Shown: positions 23,401 to 35,720 of the stretch, one piece after another
How the letters are laid out: every line of letters begins with the position of its first letter
Numbering within the stretch: the first letter of the stretch is position 1
NCBI GenBank assembly: GCA_027405735.1
Contig: JAPEHQ010000010.1
Span: 1,860,001-1,924,000, forward strand
Direction of reading: 5' to 3'
Source of the DNA: Mucor racemosus
Lineage: Eukaryota; Mucoromycota; Mucoromycetes; Mucorales; Mucoraceae
DNA: 64,000 bases
Notes under the pieces: model-generated
Database searches by the model: none
Told to the model about the DNA's origin: nothing
What the model saw: the letters and a program-made list of their open reading frames with translations, nothing else
Position numbers and translations under genes: made by a program

Positions 23401-24868
23401 ATATTATATAAGAATTTGATCCTAATTTTTTTTATAAGTTTGAAAAAAACAAAAGCTTTAAACAATATTGATGCGTGCATTCATTTCAAAAACGTGCGTA
23501 TTCCTCAAATATAATTTTGCGTGCAATTATTGCAATTGCTTGCATTTTTTTTGATTTGTTATTGCTTTTATTTTGCACGTATTTTGTTGTGAAAAGCTAT
23601 GCATTAATTGCATGCGCAGGAAGTTTTTAAGGAAATAATTGCACAAATCTCCTACATAGTGTTTGCCCCAGCTAAAAATTTAATTTAATGGAGTAAGGAT
23701 GTTACTATAGTGATTGTTTCATAAATTTGAATGATGCAGAAATGGCCAGCTTAAAATTGAGAAAACGCATTTGAAATGAAAATAAGTCGAGAAAATACTA
23801 AGGTATTGCAATGATGGGTATTAAGTAAAGTCTAGATTATTTTTCATTCTCTACCAGGATATTTTGTTTTTAGATCGCTGTAAAGACTTTTTTATTTTTT
23901 TATAAATTTTGTGAGAGCACTTTTTCTGTTATAGAGATTTATGAAGGGATGACAGGTATGCACAGCTAAACCCATAGGATAGTACTCATCAACGTCTATC
24001 TAACGAATTTTATCTGGTGACAAAATATTGATTTTTCGTCAAGAAAATTAAGATTGAATGATTGATTTTTGGTGATACAAAAAAGGATCCATTTTGGACG
24101 AGGATATACAAGGGTAAATTTTTGGTTTCACAAAAAAAAGATTAAAAAAATGTATATCCCCACGAAAAATAGGGCTACAGCTACGTATAAATACTCATTT
24201 TGTAGATAATTTTGTTGCGTATAATGTGAAAATAAAATATTTTAGGGTTGCATTTGAATGAAGGGTACTTTTGATCAAAAGCCGTTAAAATTTGACATTA
24301 AATTTACCAGAGGTTTTATGAGAAAAACATTTTCAAAACCTACACAGATCGATTCGGAATTAAAAATTGAACCCAAGATATTTAATACACTAGTTCAACT
24401 TACTATGCATTTTTGTGAGGAATTAAACATTCAAGGTTTTTTTTTAAATTTTTTTCCATTTGAACACTTTTTGGATTCAAGCTCAGGCATATATGCATGT
24501 CCGATTATACAATTTTATATAATGATATTCAAAATTGGAGCATGCCCCCATTTTAATAGAATAACCATAAAACAAAATGATTTGTTCAGTAAACTATTTC
24601 TATTTCATCCATCATGTTTAATTTTTTTAAGTTACTTTATTATGGGTTTGGTATTAACATTGTTGAATTGGTGCATAACAAAAAAGTGGTCAATGGCTTT
24701 TTGTACAATCTTGCAACATTTTATGATGGAATAAAATTCAAATAATCAGCTCTCAATTATTTTTCAATACACTAGTTTTACTGTTTTACTATTATTTTGA
24801 CACTTATGTCCATCTAAATTTGTAGTTTGCTTGGATTAGTGTTCATAGAAATTGTACCTGTCACATGT
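20419..24868. other. Unassigned AT-rich repeat-compartment sequence
   Basis: No supportable gene in about 4.4 kb. Open frames of up to 158 codons (for example 24258-24734 on plus) are AT-biased, Phe/Ile/Leu-rich and without a domain. A GC-richer patch at 21960-22045 ends in GTTCGGCCGTAGT, the inverted partner of the motif at 18270. Confidence 0.45.
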
Positions 24869-24995
24869 CACTATGAAAAAAATGTCTTAATCCTCTTAAT
24901 TGTGCCATATTAAAACGAAATTCAAAAAAATAAGCAATGAAAATTTTCTTACTTTCATTAATGTGGCACAATTAAGAGATTTGGTTTTCATAGTG
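24869..24995. mobile_element. 127-bp palindromic MITE-like element
   Basis: The segment starts CACTATGAAAA and ends TTTTCATAGTG. Inside these ends, CTCTTAATTGTGCCA on the left pairs with TGGCACAATTAAGAG on the right, leaving a loop of about 55 bp. The arms have small mismatches. The element is flanked on both sides by TGT, which could be a 3-bp target-site duplication. There is no coding capacity. A miniature inverted-repeat transposon is the simplest reading. Confidence 0.65.
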
Positions 24996-25109
24996 TGTAA
25001 TTGGTTTCAATAAATACGTGCGGCATACTATAAGCGCATTTTGGCGGTTATTATCTCAATACACAATAGGCCGTGAACGCTGCCATTAGAGATAATTACG
25101 TCAAAGATG

Positions 25110-25385
25110 TGCGTCTACTAGTGATCGCAATCGAGCAGTGCGAGCATAAGCGAGCGAGCGAGCCCTATGCTTGGGCTCGCTTGAATTATAATTTTTTCAG
25201 GAAATTACTTGCTTGGGCTCGCTTGATTAACTTTTTTTAAAAAATTTCTGCTTGGTGCTCGGTAAAAACATAGGAAGCTCGCTTGCATACCTGCTCGATA
25301 TGCTCTAATTCAATGGAGGCTCGCTTACCTAAAAACTTGACTCGCTCGCTTGCTTGATTAAAAAGTTAATTCAAGCATGTTACAC
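25110..25385. repeat. GCTCG/GCTTG-rich array, left of the hAT gene
   Basis: Dense imperfect copies of CTCGCTTG and GGGCTCGCTTG, including an inverted pair around 25150-25182. It starts with GATCGCAATCGAGCAGTGCG, which recurs with one change at 31674. The array has more GC than its surroundings. Such arrays are typical of subterminal repeats of hAT elements, but a role as transposase-binding sites here is inference. Confidence 0.65.
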
Positions 25386-25734
25386 AAGTAAATACAGTTT
25401 ATTCCAGTTATTTATAGTAATATTTATAATTTCAAATCTGTTGACATATTTTATTATGATGTATAGATAAAATTTATTGTCATTGAGGAGTGAAACATGA
25501 TATAACATGTTGGTATTAAAAATAAGAGGAAATTGAGCTATATATAAATTAGAATAAAAAAATAAGAATGAATGGTTTCAAACCACCAAAAGTATTAATG
25601 ATAGCAAAGTAAAAATATTCGAATATGCATTCAATAAAAGTACAAAAAGGTTGAAAGAGTAAAAAATATAAAGTAAGAGTGATGCATATTTGTAAAATAT
25701 TATGCACAAACAAAGAAAAAAGAAAATCGCACAT

Positions 25735-26200
25735 CAAAGTATATCCAGAAAAGTACCAAACAAAGAAACAATAAGACTGCATGAAACCAGAAAATATCAA
25801 GCAAAGAAACAATAAGGCGACATGAATCTAGAAAAGCATCCAGCAAAAAAAAACAAGGCGACATGAATCTAGAAAAACACCAAACAAAGAAACAGTAAAA
25901 CAACATAAATCCAGAAAAGCACCAAGCAAAGAAACAATAAGGCTACATGAATCTAGAAAAGTGTCCAGCAAAAAAAAACAAGGCGACATGAAACCAGAAA
26001 AGTATCCAGCAAAGAAAAGACAAGGCGACATGAATCTAGAAAAACACCAAGCAAAGAAAAAACAAGGCGACATGAATCTAGAAAAACGCCAAGCAAAGAA
26101 AAAACAAAGCGACATAAATCTAGAAAAGCACCAAGCAAAGAAACAGTAAAATAGCATGAATCCAGAAAAGTACCAAGCAAAGAAATACCAAGATATTTGG
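25735..26200. repeat. 42-bp minisatellite
   Basis: About eleven tandem units with a period of about 42 bp. Each contains variants of GACATGAATCTAGAAAA followed by a CCAAGCAAAGAAA block. Because 42 is a multiple of three, all six frames stay partly open and give repetitive pseudo-proteins (period 14 residues). Neither the plus-strand (Lys/Gln-rich) nor the minus-strand (Phe/Ser/Cys-rich) reading has a plausible start or domain, so this is treated as non-coding. Confidence 0.85.
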
Positions 26201-26229
26201 GGAAGCAGGATAGAAAGGGAGAGAAAGAT

Positions 26230-26274
<45 letters not shown>

Positions 26275-26275
26275 A
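26230..26275. repeat. (GA)n microsatellite
   Basis: About 16 consecutive GA dinucleotides followed by interrupted GAAAGA units, directly after the minisatellite and about 110 bp beyond the stop codon of the hAT transposase. Confidence 0.9.
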
Positions 26276-26384
26276 AAGACACCAATAGAAGAAACAACCA
26301 ATATACAAAAGTGAGATTACCAGAGAAAGAAAAAATAATACAATGATTAAGAAAGAGAAATATATACACCAAAAAACGACACAA

Positions 26385-29300
26385 TTAAATTGACTCGAGG
26401 TTGTCAATCTCATCAACCCAGTAGGACAAAAGCATCATGTTTTTTATATTTTCACTTGTCAAGCGATTCCTCTCATTGGTTATAAATCTTTTCGATCTGC
26501 TGAATACTCTTTCACAACTTGTTGAGGACGCTACTACACTCAAATAATCTGATGCCATATTTGCAAGATTGGAAGATCCAGTAACGCTTGCAGTTTTCCA
26601 GAACATCAACTCCCTTGAAATTGGATTAAGTCCATGCGACTCTTCCAGGCCCTTTTCCCACCAAAGGATGTCATCCTCAGAAGCTTGTTCTACTGATTGC
26701 GATTGCTGAAATACCTGATGTTGTTGCAGTTGAAGTGGTGCTGCTTTGATATACATATCTAGCTGATCCACAAAATTTTCAGTGTAATTCTGAGATTGTT
26801 CATGTACTATCTTTCGTCTTACATAGCGCACTTGCTGTTCGTAATCAAATTCTTCTTCGCTATCATCCTGCTCATCAAATTCATCAGGAACTGAAATATT
26901 GTACTGATTAGATGCTTCATTGGTGGCATTTGGATTGTACTTTTTCCAAGCATTTTTCACTGCTTCTTCCGCCTGTGTTTCGTAAGGTTCACCCCAATTT
27001 TCGGACTTCCAATAACTGAACCTGTATGATGGGTCCAGTGCTGTAGCAACTGGATAAATGTCACTTGTGCCTGTTTTTGAGTAGTAGTTTGTCAATTTCA
27101 AGTACGCAAAAAAGCATCCTTTCACCATGTTGTCATGAATACTTGTGGTGTTCATTCTTTTGATAGATTCTCCATACATTGATTTGAACTCATCAAAACT
27201 GATTTGCATTAAATCTTGAGCACCACTACGAGTACGACCAGAAGCAGAAGGTACACGACATGGATCGATGCCAGGAGTGGGGTTGAGAGAACAATGTTTA
27301 AATGACTTCCTTATCTTGCGCTCTAGCAATGTAAATAGTATGTTATATTTAAAAATAACCTCGTTGATTGTGGGATATCTAACATAAAAATTGTAAAGTC
27401 AATGTCTATTCACTTAACTAATTCAAAATATAAAAAAAAAACTTACTTTTGGCCAGACATCCAACGTGATACAATTTCAAATGGTTCTAAAACTTTCACA
27501 ATTTCCTTCAAGTATGCTACATCTTGATCGTCTAAATAATATTTCCCAAGTTTTTCAGTAAAGCTACGGTGCATACATGTAGCATTAAATGCTTCGACTT
27601 GTTGAAGGCCCCTTTTGATCATGTAAAAGCTAGAGTTCCAACGTGTTTTATTATCGAGTATCATTCGCAACGCAGGGATGTCGACATATTTACATTCTAA
27701 AATGTATTGGCGAGTGATTGTTGATGAGGCCCTAAAAGGTTTGTATTTAATTTCAATATTCAAAGCACAAAATACATGTAAATATTACCTGATTCTAACA
27801 ATTCCTGCTCTTAATCTGTTTAATGGATTACTATCTCTAGTTACATGACCAATGGCAGATTCAACATCTTCGTTATCTTCATGGTCTTCACGAGCTCTGA
27901 GTAAATATACAGACTCTTCATTGGTCGGTGCTTGGTTAGTAAAACCGGCATTTAACATTGCTGTAACTGCTAGATTCAAGGTGTGTGCAAAGCACCTTAT
28001 CCAATGCTGATTAGGATCAAAACTTGGTATCAGAAGAGCCAGTTCTTCTGCCATTGCCTTCATATTTGATGCGGAATCCGAAGTGATTGTGAATAATTTT
28101 GATTGTATTTCATAATCAATAAGTAATTTATGCACAACTTCAGCAATGTTTTTACCTTTATTGTTAATATGGTAAAGAAAAAAAATTGTATCAGTTAATC
28201 ACAATCTATCAAGATTTAAAATGACAACTTACCAGTATGTGTATTCATTAATACCTCAAACCCCAAAAGAACTTGCTTTGGTCTAAAATCTTTATCAATG
28301 AAGTGACAAACAACCCCCAAATAATCAGATGAGCCATTTGTTCCAGATGAGCTTGTCCAGACATCCATAGTTAAATTTACTTTTGTTTGTCTTTTCAAAA
28401 CAGAAATGATCCTTGTTTTGTAATCAATGGCTTTTGATCGGATTTTAGAGGCAAGGGTATTAGCCGAGTAAACTTGTACAATGTTTGGTGATGCAGCTCT
28501 TCTAACTAAGTTTAATAAATGACGAAATTCATAGTTATTGACAAATGTATGGGGAAGAGAATTCTTCAAGATTAATTTTATCAGAGCATCATTGAACATT
28601 TCTTTTGTTACAGAATAAGATTCAGGTGTTGTATTATCTGATGATCCAACAACCAAATGACGATCAAGAGAGCCTACAGCTGCTGCTCTCGGTTTTCCAT
28701 TTTGTTCCCAAAGATTAAGAGCTATGGATAGATATAAAGGTATATATTAGCCTTAGTAAATTACAAAACATCAAATATTAACAACTAACCTATTGAGCCA
28801 TCCATATTATGCTTTCTTTTTGCATGTCGAAGAATTGACGTAGTAGCAGATCTTGAATATGATTCCTTACAGTTAACTCTATCCACGTTACAATGATATA
28901 AGTCACCAATCACTTTGGCATAGCCATACCTAAGGATCCAAGAAATTGATTGACCTCTACGAGAATTACCACCACCAAAAAAGGTATTATCAAGATATTC
29001 TCCTGGGATTGGGAAACTTACTTCACCACCTTGTTGATTTGATAAAGAAGCTTGAGATTGATTCAATAATGAGGCTGCAACATTTACTTGATTAGATGAG
29101 GAAGCTACAGCAGATGAATGGGATTGATCTGATGATGAAGGAAGAAGAGGATCAAGAGGTGGTGGTACTAAAGTACCAGCATTACCAATTGAAAAATCAA
29201 CATTCTCAGTAAAGGTGGATTCTCCTGCAAAATCAAAAGGATTATGGTTGGACTGGCCAGGAGCATAGAGTATATCATCTAATACTGATGTTGCTTGGAA

Positions 29301-29399
29301 GGATTGATCATCAGAAGAGAATTGGAGACCAGACATCATGGTTCGAAAGCCTTGGTTTTGATCTTGGGATTCTTGATTTTGGGAGTTTTCATAGTTCAT
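26385..29399 (-). CDS. hAT-family transposase with BED-like finger, apparently intact
   Basis: Five exons (29399-28790, 28721-28233, 28155-27789, 27731-27447, 27378-26385) join without frameshift or stop to 914 codons. The N-terminus is Ser/Gln-rich; residues about 165-200 hold a BED-like finger with the order C-x6-C...H-x4-H. The RNase-H-like core shows VNLTMDVWTSSSG (first Asp near residue 323), TITSDSASNM (second Asp near 393) and CFAHTLNLAV, the conserved hAT C-x2-H helix. ALRMILDNKTRWNSS and YPTINEVIFKYNILFTLLE follow. The C-terminus (LANMASDYLSVVASSTSCERVFS...RNRLTSENIKNMM) is the hAT dimerisation domain. The last catalytic Glu was not assigned with certainty. A TATTTATA box on the opposite strand at 29472-29479 lies about 75 bp upstream of the start. 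Role: cut-and-paste DNA transposition with 8-bp target duplications. Terminal inverted repeats were not found. Confidence 0.9.
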
Positions 29400-29479
29400 T
29401 TTCAGTAATATTAATAATATGGTTGAAAAATATAATAATGTGGAGATGATTAAGGCCTTTTTGACGCTGGGTATTTATA

Positions 29480-31397
29480 TCAATTTACATATTTTAAAAT
29501 GTAGTTGATGTTGATCTAACAAGGCTTGATGTTAATGCTATTTTTTGGCCTACCTATAAATGAAGTAGCTTGTCCACTTACTATATACGGTCAAGCTTGG
29601 AATTCATTCAAGCTACATGATTTTGCACAATACATTACATAATAAATAACGTTTTTTTGTTGGCATATACCAAATAAAAAAAATGGGTGTACACACTATT
29701 GAGTTTTCTACATCGTGTAGTATTTTTTTCTATATCGCATCCAAACGTTGCTCTATAAAAAAAATAATGATTTAGTGTGACCCACTAGTTGTTTGAGGAA
29801 CTTCAATGTTATAATTTACATCAATTGAACAATTACTTACTAAAGTTTTTAGTAAATGGGTATTTAAATAAAAAGGCTCTCTTTTTCTTCTTCTTCGTCT
29901 TCTGGTGAACAGACTATAAAAGGATCATTGACCTCATTTCATATTTTAGCAAAGCATGATGATATCTAGCGTTTGATATAGCATACAAATTAGTGCCAAA
30001 TTACGTGAGAAATTCAAAATCCGTTCAAAATGCTGTACTAATTCCAAATGTAATTGTATGAAATATTGCAATTAAATGCTCATTGCGAAGTATTTTCTAT
30101 AATTTATATTAGCAAGGTGTTTGTGTAGTGCCCTACAAGCATTTCTAATTACCTTTATTACAGTGGTATGATACCTCATTTTACAAAGAGAAAGCTAGTG
30201 TTAATAAGCGGGATTTGAATCTAAAAGACTATAGGTTGTCAAATGTGTTAATTTAGATCATTTCTTTACCTTTCAGCCTTGAGTAGTGTTCTTCAAGAAT
30301 ACGAATTACCTTATTATTAAAGTAGTTGCATTTCTCTTGAGCTATTTTAAAGCATATTGAAAATAGTGGTCTGGTTTGCTGAAACATTTTGAGTTGCAAT
30401 ATTTTTCAAAAATAACGAGGAGGCAGGTCGCTCATAATATAATCCTTGATTACAATGAAGATAATGATGGCTATAATGAGAAAGATATTAACAATCGATT
30501 GTATGGTATAATAATGTAAGCAATCTTTGTGAGGGCATTACTTCAAGAGTTACCTACTTGTGATGTTGCAATAAAAGGCTTGAACTACTTTAACATAACT
30601 TTATAGTGATATTTTAACCTTTCTTATACAGTATATACATTGCATTGTATAATATAATATATCCGTCTATTCTTAAAGTATTAATTACATCTGGTTTTTT
30701 ATGCAATGAGTCTCTAATTACTTTATGTCTGATATTCTTCCCAATGGGTAATTTGTTGAATTGTAATAAACCAGGTATTTACACTGAAACTGTAATATTT
30801 GATTGAGGTATACTAGCATATTTGAATTGTTGTAATAAAACTTTGCTTGAGGTGAATTAAAATTCTTTATCAGTATATGAAAGGAAACTTTAGATGTTGC
30901 CTTTCTTGAAATGTATGATTTTTTTTAATATTGGAAATGTTGTGATAGTGTGAACGTGTCTCGCTATTATTTAAATATTCAAATCAGTTGCTAAAAGTCT
31001 ATAGACCTGTTGGCTGTTGCTGATTTCTAGGCTTTATTACATAGTAATTTTAACTCCAAATGGGAAACAATATGTTGTCAATAACAACCTAAAATAAATC
31101 CAATGCTTCAATTGACGTAAATGAAATCAATTAATTCGAGCAATGATCATTTGATGCTGCTGCTTATATTGAATGTTTAATCGTTGCTGTTACTATTTCT
31201 GTAGGTTTTGTTTTGTCGAAAGCTTTGATAAAATATTTTAGAATAATACGAATACGGTTAAACATGTTTAGTATCAGAAAATTGTATAGTGGTGTTATAG
31301 CTTGTGTTCATATACATATGGGGGGTTTTTTTTTTGAAAATTTGTTAATTTTCAAAGTTTATCTTTTATTTATATACAAAACGGAATTGAAAATATA
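29480..31397. other. AT-rich sequence upstream of the hAT gene
   Basis: No gene is seen. This may be the non-coding 5' part of the hAT element, if the element extends to the GCTCG arrays at 31.4-31.9 kb, or older host spacer. Confidence 0.4.
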
Positions 31398-31935
31398 ATG
31401 CAATGCTTGAGCTCTGCTTGGACTTGCTTGGTTACTCATATGCTCGTGCTCGACTTGCTTGACTTTTTGCAAAATTGGACAATGCTTGACTTGTGCTTGG
31501 TTGCTTGGTTTCAAAATTGAAAATGCTCGATATGCATCTGCTCGATGAGCCATTGCTTGGGCTCGGGCTTGCTTGAGTAACTTTCAAATATTTTAAACTC
31601 GGCAAATGCTTGATGAAACTGCTTGCGCTCGCTTGGGCTCGGCCATTTTGCGAACGCTAGCGTCTACCGTAGTGATCGCAATCGAGCAGTGCGACCATAA
31701 GCAAGCGAGCGAGCCCTATGCTTTGGCTCGTTTAAATTGCGCTTTTTTCAGGGTAGTATTACTTGCTTTGGCTTGCTTGATTAATTTTTTTTAGTAATTT
31801 CCTGCTTGGCACTCGATGAAAACATTGAAAGCATGCTTGTATGCTTGCTTGAAATACTTCAAATTGGAATAGGCTTGCTTGCATGTAAATCTGCTTGCGC
31901 TCGCTTGGGCTCGGTCATTTTGCAAGTGCTAGTTT
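31398..31935. repeat. Two GCTCG/GCTTG-rich units, right of the hAT gene
   Basis: Two consecutive units of about 270 bp. Both end in a GCTCGCTTGGGCTCG block followed by CATTTTGC (near 31640 and 31910). The second opens with GATCGCAATCGAGCAGTGCG like the unit at 25110. Motif orientation is the same as in the left array, not inverted. Confidence 0.65.
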
Positions 31936-32039
31936 TGGTAAAACAGTAATGTGCGTAGATAGTAGAAAGTGATAATTATACAAGGAATGATATCCCAGAT
32001 TAGTTAGCTCATTTTTACAATAAGGATTACAATTCAACT

Positions 32040-33885
32040 CAAAAAAGGTTCATTATTATCTTAAAAGTTACTATAATAACCTGTGAACGTAACACAGAAT
32101 TTGGAATGAGGATATACACATTATTTTTTTCGAGCAAAACCGAAGATATTCTTTTGTACACATTTTTGAGGACATCTCCACGAAAAATCAATATTTTAAA
32201 AAAATTTAAATTGGGACCTAGAGAGCTCAACGAGGTTAATAATATGAATGTAAAAAAAATTCTGCACAATTTAACGAATATTTTGGAATTTATTACGAAA
32301 ATGTCAAAAAAATGAAATAAAAAAAAAGACGCCCAGATTTTCAAACTCAGATATGTTAAAGAGAATTTTAAAACAAGTAAGTTTTATTATAAAAAAGGCT
32401 TTGGGTATCTTAATTTTTTGCAGAGATATTAAGGCTCAAAGTTTCAATTTTTCATATTTAAGCTGTAAAAACCAAAATTGGAAGAAAAAATTATCGGTTT
32501 TTCCGAATTTATTTGACAGATGCTATAGTGATAGTCTGTAGACAATTAATTGTTATTTGTAGCCCTTAAAAATCTGTATCCAATCAAACTGATTTCAGCA
32601 AGAGGTTTTTACTATTTTGTCATGAAAATCGCTCAAAATCGCGATTTTTGGATGGGGGTTGGGGTCGAAAAACAAGAGTACACCTTCAAATCTTCATTAC
32701 TCCTTGAAAAATTAATTTTTTTGAAAAACCTAAAAACGAATCTATATATATTACTGCTCGCAATTATTTTTATGGAACTAACATTTTGTTTGATAACCTA
32801 CTGGAAAATGATATTAATAATTTATACGTTTTTGGTGTGTTTTATGGGGTAAATCCTTTGAATTTTTATTTTATCTCTATTTGTATCTTACAAATAATAT
32901 ATCTATAATATAGACAAAAACCTTTTATTATAATTGCAAGTAATGTTTACTTAATAAAATCAATAGGTATGCTTGTTTTTCTGATATTCCTATAATTTTT
33001 TGAACGGCTATATCTCCGCAAAAAAAATAGCTAAAAATATATGAATAGCACCATAGTTATTGCAGCATTGACTTGTATTAGAATCCACTCTTATCTCAGC
33101 ATAAGAAAAAATTTATGGGAAAAATGTTGAAAACCTCATTTTTAAGAAAAAAAATCCATTTTAACTTATGGAGTGTAACTGTTTAATATATGGAGTGTAA
33201 CTGTTTAATTTATGGAGTGTAACCTTTTTGGCTGATGTCTCTCAACCCCGTATGGCATTGAATATTTACCCCTTCAAGTCAACCTAAAGTACTTCAAAAT
33301 GCTTCAAATAATAATTTTTTAATACTACACAATTGGGGAATAAATTCTGCACAAAATTAAAGTTTTTTAACATATGGCAATTATTGTTAAAACCGTCATT
33401 TAAACTGTTTAATACAGTATATAAGATGTTTTAATCAATTAATTGTACAAACTTTTGGATATTTTTGGATACTTTTTTTTTAGATTGAAGTTGAGTATCT
33501 AAAGTACATTGGCATGTAATTTTTTCTTAGTGTTATTCAGCGAAAGGAAAAAATTGGGTAAGGATGAAAAGCAAGACCCAGTTTTTAAGGAAAAGCGATT
33601 TAAGAAAGGTGGTATAATAATACTAACTCAAATATATTGAGCATTATCTAAGGTACATACTATTGTAATGGGAGCTCATTTGAATATATATTCATCGAAA
33701 ATGAGCCTGCTTACTGCCCTCTGGATATATAAATAGCAGGTAACCAACTTGTTTTTAAAGTTCACTGAATGTATAATAACCCATGAAAGCTAAAACTTGG
33801 AGCGTTTATTACCAAATGCGTATATTATGTTTATTAATATATCATATTTCAAGATTTTACATATAGATGCACTCAGATTTTGAAT
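32040..33885 (+). repeat. Dispersed repeat family F, diverged and probably interrupted copy
   Basis: 32090-32480 matches the start of the blocks at 53660-54000 and 58230-58570 (shared TTTTGTACACATTTTTGAGGA and the adjoining AAAAATCAATATTTT block). 33450-33600 matches their end (GGATATTTTTGGATACTT and the GTGTTATT block), and the motif GCACTCAGATTTTGAA at 33868 ends it. About 950 bp between the two matching parts are not shared, which suggests an insertion or an alternative internal segment. Confidence 0.55.
33166..33234 (+). repeat. 22-bp tandem repeat, three copies
   Basis: TATGGAGTGTAACTGTTTAA-type units start at 33167, 33189 and 33211, with the last copy partial. No coding meaning is seen. 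Confidence 0.85.
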
Positions 33886-34268
33886 ACAAATAAATCATAA
33901 GCATGAAATTCATCAAAACTAATGAAAGAAATCGACATTCTCCTAAGTTTCAGCACTCTTTCAGCAAGAAATACAGAGATGTTTAATTTGAATGTTTTGC
34001 ATTATCAAACCTCATATTTATTTGCACATGTAAATTTATATTTACTATCGTTATTGCCAAATTGCCGCCAAAATATTGACGCATTTTCAAAAGAATTAGA
34101 CAATGCCTATGATCCGCCGCACGGTTACTATTTACCCATATTTGGTCACTTTATTTGAACAATGATCTGGAGCAACATCCAATCATGACTCACTAGTCAC
34201 AAACACTATTTTGTGCTTACTCTTGTGAACACTATCCATTTTTCCTCTTTCTTTCACAATAAATTTAG

Positions 34269-35720
34269 ATGATATTTTCCAAAGTATTTAAAACAAATCC
34301 AGTTCAGACATTTGAGTTGACAGTTGCTTCCGGCACAGGAGATAATGTGGTCGCTTTCGGCCCCGCTTCTATCATAAATGGTATGTTTGTGCATTTCAAA
34401 ATTTTTAAGTTGCAGATATCTATATAACTTTAACCCGCAAAATAAAAAGGAAGTGTAAAGCTGTTTTTAGATAAACCTATACGAGCTAAATCAATAAGAG
34501 TTGTTTTTTCATGTCAAGAATGGGATCAACAACAAGAACCAACAAAGTTACTATCAGTAGAAACTGATATTTGGAGTCAAAGTAAGCATATTTGTTTGTT
34601 TGATTTTTTTTTTACTGTTAAAACTCATTTTTGCATGATTTTTAGGCAATAATGAATTATTAGAAAGAGGCAACCATATTTATTTATTTGCTATACAGCT
34701 ACCATCTACAGTTAATTATCCACCGACAATACGAGATCCTTATCTTGGACATCGAATTGAATACACATTACAAGGTCATTTGGACTTTACATTAGACAAT
34801 AATACGCATAAACAAAAATCAACTGCCAATGTGCCTCTGACTTATTTACCTCTCGTGACATTTGATGACCGTATGAATCAATATGCAACACGCAACAAAT
34901 CTATAAAGATTGAACAAGGTAGTGAATATGTAAACGTAACTGCAAATTTGGTCAACCCTTCATCTTGCCCAGGTAAATACATCTATATGAGGATATAAAA
35001 TCTGTCATTGGTTAACATTTTCCGTTTATCCTTTTAGGTGATTTGTGTTCCATCAAATTGTATACCCACAATAAATCATCCTACAGTATTAATCAGGTGC
35101 ATATTGTACTTTTATCTACAGCAACATCATTAAATGACAATAAGCATCCCGATCTACCAATATCATCAGGCCCTTCTTATCAACACAAGCAACGTCAGAT
35201 CTTGAACGAATCATTTTACGTATCTATACCCAAACATACAAACGATATTACAACTATCTGTCCATTTAAAGTACCTTCTTTCTGTGTTCCTACTACGCAA
35301 AGTCATTTTGGAAAATACATAGATATCACTTACGAAATATTTATAATTATTCCTGCTATGGGTAATAATTGGGAGGGTTGCACAACTTCGCAGTTATTTT
35401 TGAATACACAAGCTATTCGACTTCCTTTATTCGTTACAACAGTACCTTATTGCTCTACACAGCCACCTAAATTACAAATCCCATTTGCTGATGAGAATAA
35501 TTCAGATGTGCCCAATTTTATCATGAATGAATCTCCAATTCCAAGTCCAATTACTGAAGGTTGGGAACCAGGAAGCCCTGTTGATCCAGATGATGAACTA
35601 TGCTTGCCACAATCTCATGAAGACGCTTCAGGACATTTGATGGTACCTCCTATTGTCTCTCCATCTACTTCTGTGAGAAGATCTGTGTCTCTTCATTCAA
35701 CTACAAGTAGCGCTGCTTAA
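34269..35720 (+). CDS. Arrestin-fold (alpha-arrestin-like) protein
   Basis: Four exons (34269-34380, 34450-34581, 34646-34972, 35038-35720) join to 417 codons. The N-terminal half has the beta-strand pattern of an arrestin N domain: VKLFLDKPIRAKSIRVVFSC, then HIYLFAIQLPSTVNYPPTI and GHRIEYTLQGHLDF. The C domain covers roughly residues 165-340 (VNVTANLVNPSSCPGD, INQVHIVLLSTAT, and ITYEIFIIIP with the outer strand). The tail of about 75 residues is Pro/Ser-rich and ends in SVSLHSTTSSAA. No clear PPxY motif is present in the tail, so recruitment of a Rsp5-type ubiquitin ligase is not shown. Alpha-arrestins usually act as adaptors in endocytosis of membrane transporters or receptors. The gene follows the first repeat compartment directly. 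Confidence 0.8.

Noticed and set aside
24258..24734. 158-codon open frame on the plus strand
   Set aside because: AT-driven composition (Phe, Ile, Leu, Lys), no domain, no promoter or splice context, in a gene-poor region.
25110..25385. Repeat array considered as CRISPR-like
   Set aside because: Units are irregular, contain both motif and spacer variation, and the genome is eukaryotic.
25828..26384. Several minus-strand frames rich in Phe, Ser and Cys and a plus-strand Lys/Gln repeat frame
   Set aside because: They are translations of the 42-bp minisatellite and the (GA)n run; the period is divisible by three, which keeps many frames open by chance.
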